Below are positions 52,921-62,700 of a stretch of 64,000 bases of DNA, piece by piece. Made by a program: the position numbers and the translations under genes. The DNA lies in the NCBI GenBank assembly GCA_964484935.1, contig CAZAFW010000002.1:62001-126000 (forward strand). Reading direction: 5' to 3'. Every line of letters begins with the position of its first letter. Position 1 is the stretch's first letter. The notes beneath the pieces are model-generated. The model did not search any database. It saw nothing but the letters and a program-made list of their open reading frames with translations, and was not told the origin of the DNA. Origin of the DNA: BM714 sp964484935 (GTDB taxonomy: Bacteria; Bacillota; Clostridia; Peptostreptococcales; BM714).

Positions 52921-54801
52921 TTATTCTTCGATTTCGTAGATTTCTCTACGTTTTTTTGATTTTTCGAGGCTTTGTTCATTCTCGCAAAGCTCTATTTTTT
53001 CTCCTGTTGCCTTTTCAATCATTTCAACGTTATTTTGTTTTACGTTGGCATTCCAAGATCTTTCAGGCTTCTTGATACTTTCGCCCATCATCTCGGACTT
53101 TAGCATGTAGATTGCCCTTATTGCATCTTCCTTGCACAATGTGTTATTGGCGAGAATTTCATTCTCGATTCCCTGCATGGACTTGTTGTTGTCAACCATG
53201 GCATTCATGAATTCGTTTCCTACAACCAATTGCCCTTGAACCGCTGCGTAAGTCATTCCAACAACTGGAACTCCCCTTTTGCCTACTTGCTCTATATGAG
53301 AGGCAAAATCTATGTGGTTGTTTCCAAATCCTTCTGTTCCAACTATTGCTCCGTCAAGGTCCATTGTTTCAACAGTCATCCCAAGAATATTGGAAACATA
53401 GAATTTTTCGGAGTTTACTTGAGGCGAACCAACAAGAATAACTGCAACGAGGTCGACTTCTTCGTCGTTCATCAGTTCAAGAACCATAGGTTCTCTCCAG
53501 TAATGTCTCGACGTTTCCTTGGAAGCAGGTCCGATGCATGTGAGTGCGTGTATGCATCCATCGATGACTTGAAGAGGGGAAACAACTATTGGAACGTTTC
53601 CAAGGTCTACATTGGCCTTTGCCCCAATAGTCCCTACCGGTTCTACAGGAAGAAGGAAGTTGTCGTGCATTGCTCCCTGTCCCATGATTTCCTTGATAAA
53701 AGCAACCCTTTTCTTTCCGGGATGCCTTGTTTGAACAAATTCCTCTGTGTCCACAACGAGGCTTTCATCTAAAGTTTTAAGGGCTTCGCGAATTTCCTGC
53801 GTGATAACGTCAGTCGCCCTGTGAGCGGCCATCGGTCCGGGTCTTTCCATGTTTGTGCCGCGCTTTACAGTTACTTGTGTCTTTATGAAAGTTTCGCCGA
53901 ATTCAGGTGATCCCGGGCGTCCCCACATGATGTTTCTGTCAAGGATTCCTTCCGATGATCCGAATTCACCGATTTGTACTCCGTCTTCGTCTGTACCTGT
54001 CACAACAACGATTGTTCCGTCGACAACCCTTGTGATTCCTTCTCCGACTTCACCCTCTTCTTTTGTTGCTATGGGTTGAATGTCCATAAGAGTTTCGCTG
54101 TATGTGTCGTATTTATCAGGCGTGATGACTTCGATTTTCATATCGACTACAAGTTCTTCGGTTTCGATTGCATCCTTGCAGATGTCTTCACGAATTGTTA
54201 GAGTTTTTCCCTCTATTTTTGTTTCGGGTCCGAATTCAACCTTGTTTATTTCGAAATGCTTTCTTTTAAGGCTTCTAATCACTTTTTCTTCTTGAGCCTT
54301 TTCGGCAACATCCGCCTCTGCAGCAACCTCAGCCGAAACAATACTTCCAGATGGCAATGCTCCGCCATAGGCGGAACCTGCTACCGTAAGCGGAATTTCA
54401 AGATTTATGTCTCTTCCTTCGCCTATGTGTATTTTAACAACTCCGCCTTGGGTTCCTATCGGCATAACCGGTGAAACGGGAGCAACTGGAGCAATTTCTT
54501 CCTCAACTGCAGAAACTTCAACAACCTCCTCTTTTTCAACTTCAACTTCTGCGACTCCATCGAGTACAGCCGCAGTAAGCGGTGTAAGCGAATCAACCGT
54601 TTCAATTAATGTCGCACCCAAAACCTGTCCTATAGTTAAAGCATTTTCAGGCACTTCCAGCAGGCCGGAATCCTCAAGATCGGGAAGTATTTCAGGATCT
54701 TCCAGATTTTCAGGCTTTATTACCGTCCCTGCTTCGAATCTGCAGCAGGTGACAGCCAAGTCGTTGGCATGCTCCTTTGCAGTTTCCAAAGTAATTGACA
54801 T
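52921..54801 (-). CDS. prdA: D-proline reductase proprotein PrdA
   Basis: PrdA is made as a 626-residue proprotein and cleaved into beta and alpha chains. Cleavage precedes Cys422 in HALTCIGPASKETS, which becomes the pyruvoyl group that activates D-proline. The N-terminus has an Ala/Glu-rich linker (about residues 80-110). The pre-cleavage part has FGSSEGILDRNIMWGRPGSPE and MGQGAMHDNFLL. Cys422 agrees with the cleavage position known for C. sticklandii PrdA. AGGGGGAAAG precedes the ATG; it lies 30 bases after prdC. Confidence 0.96.
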   Translation of the reverse strand: MSITLETAKEHANDLAVTCCRFEAGTVIKPENLEDPEILPDLEDSGLLEVPENALTIGQVLGATLIETVDSLTPLTAAVLDGVAEVEVEKEEVVEVSAVEEEIAPVAPVSPVMPIGTQGGVVKIHIGEGRDINLEIPLTVAGSAYGGALPSGSIVSAEVAAEADVAEKAQEEKVIRSLKRKHFEINKVEFGPETKIEGKTLTIREDICKDAIETEELVVDMKIEVITPDKYDTYSETLMDIQPIATKEEGEVGEGITRVVDGTIVVVTGTDEDGVQIGEFGSSEGILDRNIMWGRPGSPEFGETFIKTQVTVKRGTNMERPGPMAAHRATDVITQEIREALKTLDESLVVDTEEFVQTRHPGKKRVAFIKEIMGQGAMHDNFLLPVEPVGTIGAKANVDLGNVPIVVSPLQVIDGCIHALTCIGPASKETSRHYWREPMVLELMNDEEVDLVAVILVGSPQVNSEKFYVSNILGMTVETMDLDGAIVGTEGFGNNHIDFASHIEQVGKRGVPVVGMTYAAVQGQLVVGNEFMNAMVDNNKSMQGIENEILANNTLCKEDAIRAIYMLKSEMMGESIKKPERSWNANVKQNNVEMIEKATGEKIELCENEQSLEKSKKRREIYEIEE

Positions 54802-54831
54802 TTTTCTTTCCCCCTATTCTTTATTTTCTTT

Positions 54832-56181
54832 TTATTCTTTGATTCGTCTATAGAGCTTGTGACCACAAGCTCTCAAAACGTGGTCAGTACTGTGATACAC
54901 CGGAACTCCCAACCTGGGAGCTACTTTCATGACGGTGTTCGTTCAATCCTGGCATGTCCCGGTCAAAATGACCTCGGCTCCATGCTTCTTAAGATACAGA
55001 ACCGTTTCTGCCTGACCCGGGCAAGATCCCGGAAGCTCGCAGCGATAACGGCCTCTTCCGTCGTCTTTCATTCTTTTGCATTTTTTCTCGGCAACCACTT
55101 CGGCTCCCATCTCTTCTGCAATTTGCTTCAGCCGTTCTTCCTGGGCTCCGCATTCGCATGCTATGATGCCGACCTTCCTCTTTTCATTCGGGAAAGGCAT
55201 TGCCACCAGAATTCCTCCGGTAGTCTTTGTGACTCCAGTTTTTTCAGAACCCTTCTTTCCTGTGAAAGGACCTCCCGCTACAATTTCACCGTAATGTCCA
55301 TAGTAGCCGCCTGAGGCATCAAGCAGGGTTTCAAAATCAGTTCCTATAGGAACATTGAAGAAAACTTTTCCATTCTTGGCATCCTTCAATCTTCCTCCAA
55401 CAGTTACATCCTTTGTTATGACAGGGCGTCTATCCTCGATTGCATAAACTATATTTTTCATTGTTTCAACATTGCAAATGACAGCATTGGCTTCAAGCGG
55501 CAATTGGCCGGGCTCCAGCTCCACTCCCATAAGTTCCCTTATTATGACTCGCTCGTCTCCTGCGGGATACATGTCGGGTAAAAGTTTGACTTCCACGCTT
55601 TTTTCTTTCGCGCATGCTTTTTCCAAAGCCGCGATAGCTTTCTTGTTATGTGACTTTGGCTTTATGGCAATTATTCCATTTGCCGCCTCTGTCACTTCCA
55701 TAGCATATTTTACACCCCTTACAATAACGTCAGCATTGTCCTCAAGGTAAAGTATGTTATGGTCGAGAATCGGCTCGCACTCAGCCGCATTGGCAATAAC
55801 ACATCCCCCCGGCAGTTTTGTTCCGAGCTTGATTCCAGTTGGGAATCCGGCTCCTCCCGCTCCTACGACTCCTGCTTCCTTAATTGCTTCGACGAGATCA
55901 TCGGTTTCCTTTATTTTCACAAAGTCTTCAGGTTGATCCACATCTGCTTTTATTGTTATAGATCCTTCTTCCAAAGATTCAATAAGCCCCTTGACGCTGG
56001 CATGTATGTTGGCTCCCAATCCTTCAGGCACCGCTATCAATTGGCCTCTTTTAACCGAATCTCCTACGGATACTATCGGTTTGCATGGGCCTCCCACATG
56101 TTGCTTCAAAGGCAGAACCACTTTTGCAGCGGGTTTTTCAATCAATCCAATCTTGCTTTCAAGTTTGACAGCTGCTTCCAT
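54832..56181 (-). CDS. prdC: PrdC, RnfC-like electron transfer selenoprotein (in-frame UGA)
   Basis: PrdC is thought to carry electrons to proline reductase. The 449-residue chain resembles RnfC-type NADH-binding subunits: GAGGAGFPTGIKLG and the glycine-rich segment VGVVG, and a C-terminal Cys-rich part (GIIACECGAQEER; RCELPGSCPGQ). The frame runs through a TGA at 54945-54943, read as selenocysteine 413 in TGTCQD-Sec-TNTVMK, and ends at a TAA at 54834-54832. A SECIS-like hairpin lies about 20 bases past the TGA. Start ATG 56181 has AAGGAGGTGA. Ending at the TGA would lose 36 residues. Confidence 0.93.
54904..54922 (-). ncRNA. SECIS-like hairpin in prdC
   Basis: AGCTCCCA pairs with TGGGAGTT (with G-T pair) around a GGT loop, about 20 bases after the TGA at 54945-54943. 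The GGU apical triplet is seen in other clostridial SECIS elements. Confidence 0.7.
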
Positions 56182-56249
56182 TATTTCACCTCCTTGATAA
56201 GTTTTATATGACAAAACTTTGTTATTTTTTAATCACGCCCAATATACAC

Positions 56250-56265
56250 GCAACTTGCGTGCCAA
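56250..56265 (-). promoter_or_regulatory. Sigma-54 promoter of the prd operon
   Basis: On the minus strand TTGGCAC-GCAAG-TTGC matches the sigma-54 consensus TGGCAC-N5-TTGC perfectly at the -24 and -12 elements. It lies 69 bases before the prdC ATG. The adjacent prdR gene encodes an activator with GAFTGA, which is the sigma-54 contact motif. Confidence 0.9.
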
Positions 56266-56270
56266 GTGCT

Positions 56271-56304
56271 GCAAAAAAAATAAAAAACGCCATATCCTAG
56301 CGTT
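56271..56304 (-). terminator. Rho-independent terminator between prdR and the prd promoter
   Basis: AACGCTA and TGGCGTT form seven pairs (one G-T) with a five-base loop, followed on the minus strand by an almost pure T-tract (TTTTTATTTTTTTT). It ends directly upstream of the -24 element, insulating the prd promoter from prdR readthrough. Confidence 0.8.
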
Positions 56305-56580
56305 TCCAACACTTTTTCTTTAATATAGTTTTTATCTATGGGTTCATTGAAGTTATTTGCAAATTCTATATGTCGGCAATTCGACACTTTTCGCTTTTTT
56401 CAAATTTTCTTATTCTTCTATATATTCAGATTTATTTTAGTCGCTGTCTTTTACACAAATGACTATTTTCAAGCTGTCCAGAAATTGAATACATTCACTC
56501 GTCGATTCTTCTTTCCCAATATCGAAGTATTTTGACATTTATTAGCTTTAAATTTGCATTTTGTTTGTTAATTTACAATC
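56305..56580. other. Upstream activator region of the prd promoter
   Basis: AT-rich intergenic stretch without a gene. It includes the candidate activator site TGTCGGCAATTCGACA (56371-56386). Otherwise I see no coding frame or RNA signature. Confidence 0.55.
56371..56386. promoter_or_regulatory. Candidate PrdR upstream activator site
   Basis: Inverted repeat TGTCG-N6-CGACA, located about 105-120 bases upstream of the sigma-54 promoter, which is the usual distance for an enhancer-binding protein. Assignment to PrdR is inferred. Confidence 0.45.
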
Positions 56581-56618
56581 AATCCGACGCGTGTCTATTT
56601 TTCGACACGCGTCGGATT
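56581..56618. terminator. Perfect 15-base hairpin after prdR
   Basis: AATCCGACGCGTGTC and GACACGCGTCGGATT surround an eight-base loop, starting eight bases past the prdR stop. The outer T-tract is weak on both strands (GATTGATTG on minus). It likely ends or protects the prdR transcript; the TGTC/GACA core also resembles the candidate activator site. Confidence 0.6.
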
Positions 56619-56625
56619 TTGGACA

Positions 56626-58374
56626 CTATTTAATTTTGTATTGATTCATTTTGTAATATAGGGTTGTTCTTGGTATGTTGAGCATCAGCGCGGCTTTTTT
56701 TCTATTGCCGTCGCATTCTTTCAATGCAAGGCTTATGCGGTTGATTTCCAGGTTTTGGACGGCTTTGTTCAAATCCTTTTCAATATGCGCATTGTCAATA
56801 ATTGCCTTTGTGTTCCCCGTTGTCATGTTTGGGGGCAAAGTGTCCAAAGTGGCCAATCCGTCTTCACCGCAAACCACAACTATATACTCTATGACATTTC
56901 TCAACTCCCTTATGTTGCCCTTCCAAGTGCAAGACCTTAGCGCTTCCAACACATCCCTGTCAAGTTCCGGAATGCGTCGGTTGTTTTTTTCAGCCATCTC
57001 GGTCAGGAAATGCCGCGCAAGGAGTATGATGTCGTTTTGCCTTTCCCTCAAAGGGGGCAATTCGATGTTTACCACCTGCAGCCTGTAGTATAAATCATCC
57101 CGAAATGTCTTTTCTTCGACCATTTCCGCCAAATTTTTGTTGGTTGCCGATATCACTCTTATATCTATCGGTATGCTTTTCTCGTCCCCTATCCTGCGCA
57201 AACGTCTTTCCTGAAGTACCCTTAACATCTTTGACTGCATTTGCATCGGCATTTCACCAATTTCATCAAGAAAAATTGTGCCTTCGTTAGCCAACTCGAA
57301 AAGACCGGCTTTTCCTTTCTTTCTTGCTCCAGTAAAAGCGCCTTCGACATAGCCGAACATTTCACTTTCAAAGAGTTCAGATGGTATGGAACTGCAGTTT
57401 ACCGCAACAAACATTCCTTTCCTTCCACTGTAATCGTGTATTGCCCTTGCAAAAAGTTCTTTTCCTGTTCCGCTCTCTCCCGTAATCAATATGGATGTTT
57501 CAGTTTTTGCAATCTGTTTTGCAACCTTGATGCAATTGTTTATTTTAACGCTATTTCCTATTATGTTCTTGAAATTGTCGCCGGATATTTCCTTTATATG
57601 GCTTTCAAGCATGGCAATCGCATCATTCGCCTTGTCCAGTTCATGTGCCAGATTATTGATTTCAGTCACATCCCTGTCTGTTGTGACGACACCGGTAAAT
57701 TCACCGTCAATATATATTGGGAAAGCGTTTATTATTACGTAAGAATCTTTCCTCGGACGATGCAGAGCATTTTTAACGGGTTTTTTTGTCCCCAGAACCT
57801 TAAGGCCCATTGCATTGGGAAAAAATTCCGAAATATGTTTTCCTACAATTTCTTTCCTTTCTATGTCATAAAGATTTTCACAGCTCCTGTTCCATACGAA
57901 AACAATGCCTTCTGTATCGATGACGCAAATGGCTTCGTATGAATAATCGACAAGATAGATCATCTGATTCATCATGCGTTCGGTTTTCATATAATAGAAA
58001 TTCCTGACTTCCTCCTTGCGTATTACGCCTTTGAGTGAGCCATTTTCAATTATTGGCAGACGTCCTATGCCTTCCTTAATCATCAAATCCCGGCACTCAT
58101 GCATTGTCAATTCCTCGTCTGCAGTAATGAGTTTCATTTTCATGAATGCCTTTGCCGGGAAATGCTTGTTGTTTTGGTCTTCATAAATATATGCGAGATC
58201 CTTTAGGGTGAGTATTCCCGTAAGAACCCCCTTGTCGTCCTTAAAGAAAACATCCTGCATGTTTTCTTTAAGCATTGTCGTTACAATTTCGCCAATTTCT
58301 TCATTTTCATCAAATAAAAGAAATTCCTTTGAATACACTTCGCTTGCGAGAACATTGAATATATAGTCCTTCAT
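56626..58374 (-). CDS. prdR: Sigma-54-dependent transcriptional activator PrdR
   Basis: Enhancer-binding activator of 582 residues, located upstream of the prd operon. Domain order: two CBS repeats (about 10-130), a PAS domain (about 150-235), the AAA+ sigma-54 domain with Walker A ITGESGTGKELF, GAFTGA in GYVEGAFTGARKK and Walker B GTIFLDEIGEMP, and a Fis-type helix-turn-helix at the end (KAALMLNIPRTTLYYKM). PAS and CBS domains may sense proline or an energy signal; PrdR is known to activate prd genes in response to proline in C. difficile. The ATG at 58374 follows TCGGAGG. Confidence 0.93.
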   Translation of the reverse strand: MKDYIFNVLASEVYSKEFLLFDENEEIGEIVTTMLKENMQDVFFKDDKGVLTGILTLKDLAYIYEDQNNKHFPAKAFMKMKLITADEELTMHECRDLMIKEGIGRLPIIENGSLKGVIRKEEVRNFYYMKTERMMNQMIYLVDYSYEAICVIDTEGIVFVWNRSCENLYDIERKEIVGKHISEFFPNAMGLKVLGTKKPVKNALHRPRKDSYVIINAFPIYIDGEFTGVVTTDRDVTEINNLAHELDKANDAIAMLESHIKEISGDNFKNIIGNSVKINNCIKVAKQIAKTETSILITGESGTGKELFARAIHDYSGRKGMFVAVNCSSIPSELFESEMFGYVEGAFTGARKKGKAGLFELANEGTIFLDEIGEMPMQMQSKMLRVLQERRLRRIGDEKSIPIDIRVISATNKNLAEMVEEKTFRDDLYYRLQVVNIELPPLRERQNDIILLARHFLTEMAEKNNRRIPELDRDVLEALRSCTWKGNIRELRNVIEYIVVVCGEDGLATLDTLPPNMTTGNTKAIIDNAHIEKDLNKAVQNLEINRISLALKECDGNRKKAALMLNIPRTTLYYKMNQYKIK

Positions 58375-58404
58375 ACAGTAAAACCTCCGATTCATATTGC
58401 AAAT

Positions 58405-58413
58405 ATTATACCA
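58405..58413 (-). promoter_or_regulatory. Extended -10 promoter of prdR
   Basis: Minus-strand TGGTATAAT (58413-58405) is an extended -10 element (TGnTATAAT), placing a start about 24 bases before the prdR ATG. No good -35 is seen, as expected for this class. Confidence 0.6.
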
Positions 58414-58425
58414 CATGGCTTTGCA

Positions 58426-58560
58426 TAAAAAAAAGACACATGGAACCGGCTGCAGTCCTTCATGTATGATTTTTCTTGACAGAAGACACCGTCCGCCATT
58501 TCAAATACATTCATAAAAGCAAAATCAGCCGGTTCCATATGGGCCTTGTAATGATTTGAT
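58426..58560 (-). ncRNA. Candidate structured small RNA upstream of prdR
   Basis: On the minus strand, ATGGAACCGGCTG (58538-58526) and CAGCCGGTTCCAT (58452-58440) form a 13-base-pair stem, extendable to 16 with G-U pairs, enclosing about 73 bases. Inside are ATGTAT/ATACAT and GACGG/CTGTC stems. TCTTTTTTTT directly follows the long stem, giving terminator form. A promoter-like TTGTTT-16-TAAAAT lies just upstream. The prdR promoter begins after it, so it looks like an independent transcript or a leader of readthrough. No known riboswitch class is recognised. A minus frame through it (MEPADFAFMNVFEMAD...) is a weak coding alternative. Confidence 0.5.
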
Positions 58561-58653
58561 ACCCTTGTTTTTGATTTTAAACACTTTTTAATGACAAACA
58601 ACATGCTTTTTGATATACAATAGAATTCAGAAATGGACTAAGGAGAAAAATAT

Positions 58654-59607
58654 ATGCCCAAAAAAATAAACCCCAAAATAATAATCCTGATAGGAGTTTT
58701 TTTCACATCGTTTTCTTCTATACTCACAAGGATATCGGAAGCCCCTTCTCTTGCCATAGCCACTTACCGCCTTGGCTTAACAGTGCTTATCATCGCGCCA
58801 ATATTTTTTAAAAAACATATTTATGAACTCAAAAGCATGGACATCAGGACTTTCATGCTTTGCATACTGAGCGGAGTTTTCCTTGCATTGCACTTCGCGT
58901 CATGGATAAGTTCGATAAAATATACTTCAATAACAAGTTCTACGGTGCTTGTAAACACACAGCCCGTATTCGTGGTAATCGGAAGCTATTTGATTTATCG
59001 TGAAAAATCATCACTACGGTCTATTCTAAGCATTCTTGCGGCAATAGGGGGAAGCATAATAATCTCCTTTGGAGACTCCTCCATGGGAAGCAACGTTCTT
59101 TACGGAGATTTTCTGGCTGTTGTTGGAGCTCTTACGGTTGCGGCATACATGCTGATAGGGCGGTACGCAAGAAGAAACCTTTCTGTAACCGCATACACAT
59201 TCATAGTCTATACAACATGCACAATAACGCTTCTGATCATGTCGGCGGCAACGTCCACACCCCTAACGGGGTATCCGATAAGGGAGCTGGCCATATTCCT
59301 CGCCTTGGCTGTTGTATGCACCCTTCTCGGCCATTCAATCTTCAATTGGGGACTGGGACATGTCAAACCAACCTTTGTTTCCACAGCCATTTTGGGAGAA
59401 CCTGTCCTTGCAACCATATTCGCAATAGTTCTTCTCGGGGAAATGCCCACAGCCACCCGGCTCATAGGAGGAATTGTCGTGATAGGCGGAATATACAGCT
59501 TCACGATGGCTGAAGCGGCAGAAAGCAGGAAAGCTCTAAGCGAAAAGATTCAAACGGCTGACAAACCGATTGAAGAAAAAAGAAAAGAGAATGCACAAGC
59601 CAATTAA
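58654..59607 (+). CDS. EamA/DMT-family transporter
   Basis: Drug/metabolite transporter superfamily protein of 317 residues with ten predicted transmembrane helices in two EamA repeats. It begins IIILIGVFFTSFSSILTRISEAPSLAIATYR and the second repeat starts at DFLAVVGALTVAAYMLIGR; KPTFVSTAILGEPVLATIFA is the classic EamA end motif. The C-terminal tail is charged. Such proteins export amino acids or metabolites; no substrate is evident. AAGGAGAAAAA precedes the ATG. It is divergent from prdR. Confidence 0.9.
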   Translation: MPKKINPKIIILIGVFFTSFSSILTRISEAPSLAIATYRLGLTVLIIAPIFFKKHIYELKSMDIRTFMLCILSGVFLALHFASWISSIKYTSITSSTVLVNTQPVFVVIGSYLIYREKSSLRSILSILAAIGGSIIISFGDSSMGSNVLYGDFLAVVGALTVAAYMLIGRYARRNLSVTAYTFIVYTTCTITLLIMSAATSTPLTGYPIRELAIFLALAVVCTLLGHSIFNWGLGHVKPTFVSTAILGEPVLATIFAIVLLGEMPTATRLIGGIVVIGGIYSFTMAEAAESRKALSEKIQTADKPIEEKRKENAQAN

Positions 59608-59622
59608 TAAGATATGCCTTCC

Positions 59623-59649
59623 AAAAACCGGCACAATGCCAGTTTTTTT
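59623..59649 (+). terminator. Rho-independent terminator of the EamA gene
   Basis: AAAAAC and GTTTTT flank GGC/GCC with a short loop, followed by a T-tract on the plus strand, 16 bases past the stop. Confidence 0.7.
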
Positions 59650-59755
59650 CATTTTTCTCCATTTCGATGAATTCTTCTGGATATGTTCTTTTGCAAGTTA
59701 AAGCGTAATAAACCTCAGCCTTTCACACAAATGCTTTCCCCTTCATAAATCAGTT

Positions 59756-62700
59756 TCACAGGACTTTCACATTCTCTCCTGCTTCCATAAAGCACAAATA
59801 AGCTTCCTTGACTTTTTTACCGGTAATTTTTTCCAACGCCTCCCTATATACGCACAATTGCGTCCTATATGCTTCAGATGCGATTTCCAAGCCCTTTTTC
59901 CATGAGCTTCCCGTCTTGTAGTCAACTAGAACCCATTCTCCGTCCTCTTCGAAATAGCAGTCGATTATGCCCTGTATCAAAAGATTGTCCTTTCCATGCA
60001 GCTCTTTTGCCACTTCAATGATTTCCTCCACTCCCTTGCTCAATACAAACGGCACTTCCCTGTTGACATTTCCTGAAGCCATCATACGCCGCCCCAATGG
60101 AGAGTCCAAAAATCCCCTTATTTTTCCAAAGTCGACGTATTCTTTCGCGGCTGCCGCCAGTATGTCTTTTTCAATCATTACATCAATCTGTTTTTCTATT
60201 TTTTCGTCGCTTTCAGTCAATTCCCTGTCAAGAAGCAGATTGCGCATTGCAACATGATACATATCCCCTATTTCCGCCGCAGTAGCTTGCCTGTTGCCTG
60301 AAAGGCCTTCCGGCGCCTTGGAAAGTGATGGAATTGAAAATCCAAACTTGGGATTTTTATTTGTCGAGTCAAGCCGATTGAGCAGTGTAACCGTCATTTT
60401 CGAAGGCATTTCCACCAAAGGAGCGTATTCATATCGCCATGACAATGTCTCATCAAGATTCTCAAGCAATTCCCTGTCAGCCTCAAAGTCTAGGTTTTCG
60501 ACCCTTTCCTTCACTGAATTGTCGAATGCTTCAGGAAGGCCTTTCGAAAGAGTCGACCTGTCGTGGAGCATGATTCGCCAGTTGTGCCCTTCTCCTGAAA
60601 GCCTCACTTCCCTTCCGCTTCGTGCGGCCAGCTTGTCTGTTTCAGTCATCATTGTCGATACGGGTCCCATTATCCAGTCGAAAAACGAATTGGAATCAAG
60701 TATTGAATAATCGGTCATTGTTTCCGACCACTTGGCCATTTCCTTTTCGGCGTTTCTGACGGATCCAACGAGCAGCAGCCTGTCAGAAGCCCTTGTCATT
60801 GCAACATACAATATACGCATTTCCTCCGCCACAGACTCCCGAAACGACCGAAGTTTGATTGCAGATTGGGGAACGCTTTCCCTGAACACCCTTTTGCCAA
60901 TGTCATAATATTTGGGTCCTATGCCCAGGTCACGGTGCATGAGCAAATCATTTTTCGTTCCGTTTCTCTTGATTCTTTTCCCCAAGCCTGAAAGAATTAC
61001 AACCGGAAACTCGAGGCCTTTGCTTTTATGGACCGTCATCATTCGGACCACATTGTCCTTTTCACCCAAAACAGCAGCAGTATCCATGTCCCCTTTGCTT
61101 TTCAAAACATCCTCGATGAACCTTATGAAATCAAAAAGGCTTCCACATGTCCCTTTTGAAAGCGCCGATGCACGATCCATAAGAACTTTCAGGTTTTCAC
61201 GCCGCCTTATTCCTCCCGGCATCGCCGATATGTAAGCCATATAGCCCGATTCAACCGAAAGCGACCAAATAAAATCGTCGAGTTTCATGTATTTCGACAT
61301 TTTGCTCCATCTTTCCAGTTTCGCGTAAAATTCATTCAGCTTAATTGAAAGCTTGTCTGTCTTTTCCATCATGTATAAATTTACGGCTTCATGATAAGTT
61401 CCCTTTTGATAAACCAGCCGTATTTGCGTCATTTCCTCTATGGAAAATCCGCCTGCGGGGGAACGGAGCACCGACAGGAGCGGCAGGTCCTGCCTCCTGT
61501 TGTCAATCAGTTTGAGCAGGTCTACGAGAAGCTTTATCTCGAGAGTGTCGAAATAACCGCCACTGTCTTCAGTATAAACGGGTATCCCCTCTTCGCTTAG
61601 GACCTCATAAAAGACATCGGCCCAATTTTTCACAGCCCGTGAAAGTATCACAATGTCCCTGTACTCTATTGGCCGGTAGGCCTCTATTTGCGGATCATAG
61701 GTTTCTTCGTTCAGAAGCCTTTTTATCAGCCTTGCGGTCAATACGGCCTCAGCCTGCGAATGGTTGAGCTCGGCTATTTCTTCATCGAGCATCCCGCTGT
61801 CCGATTCGAAAAGTTTTTCAAGCATATGGATTTCAACCGCTTCCGCACGTTCCGAAAGAAAATCCTTTCCTTCATTCAGTTTGGCATCGGTGTCATATTG
61901 AATTTCTCCTGTAGTCTCATTCATTATTTTTTCAAAAACAAAATTGATGGCTTCCAGTATTGTTTTTCGGCTTCTGAAATTCTTGTTGAGAACAATCCTT
62001 TTGCCTTCGTTTTTCTCTTCCCCGTACTTCATGTATTTGGAGATGAATATGCCCGGTTCCGCCAGGCGAAACCTGTATATGCTCTGTTTGACATCTCCGA
62101 CCATGAAAACATTGCCCGAAGAAGCAATCATTCCGATTATTGCCTCCTGCATCCTATTGTTGTCCTGGTACTCGTCAATGAATATTTGCCGGTACTTGCC
62201 CTTGAACCTGCCCGCCATACGTTCATCACTCAATATGGCCAGGGCGAAATGCTCGAGATCGTTGAAATCCATTAGCCGCCTTTCAGCTTTTTTATGCAGG
62301 TACCTTTCATCGAGATTTTGAGCAAGGCTTGCCAGGCACTCGATGTCCGGCTTCAATTTCCCCATATGTCCGTAGGCTGTTTTTACATTGCAATCAATGT
62401 ATTTCGCCTGAAGGCCAACTATGCGCTTCTTCAGCTTGTCCCTTCCATTCTTCACTTTTTCTATTTTTTCAATGTCCATAAATTCCTTGTCGGCTTTCCT
62501 TATCGGCTTGAGCTTTTCAAAAACCGGGCCTGGCTTGTCCGCGACTTCCTTTGAATAGGCGTCAAAATAATCCTCAATACCTTTTTCCGCCGACAAAACG
62601 AGTTTTTCAACCAAATCGCAATCCGACGCCAAGGCATCCAGATAGGGCAAAGGACCGTCAGGTGTTTCGGCTGTTTTAACAAGTTCGCCATACTCTTTGG

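Noticed and set aside
56581..56618. Transposon end or phage attachment site suggested by the perfect repeat
   Set aside because: It is a single hairpin directly after the prdR stop with no paired copy elsewhere in the window and no integrase gene; a transcript end is the simpler reading.
58392..58604. 70-codon minus-strand ORF across the structured RNA candidate
   Set aside because: It spans the long stem, the T-tract and the prdR promoter, and its start lacks a good ribosome site. RNA structure explains the sequence better, though coding cannot be fully excluded.
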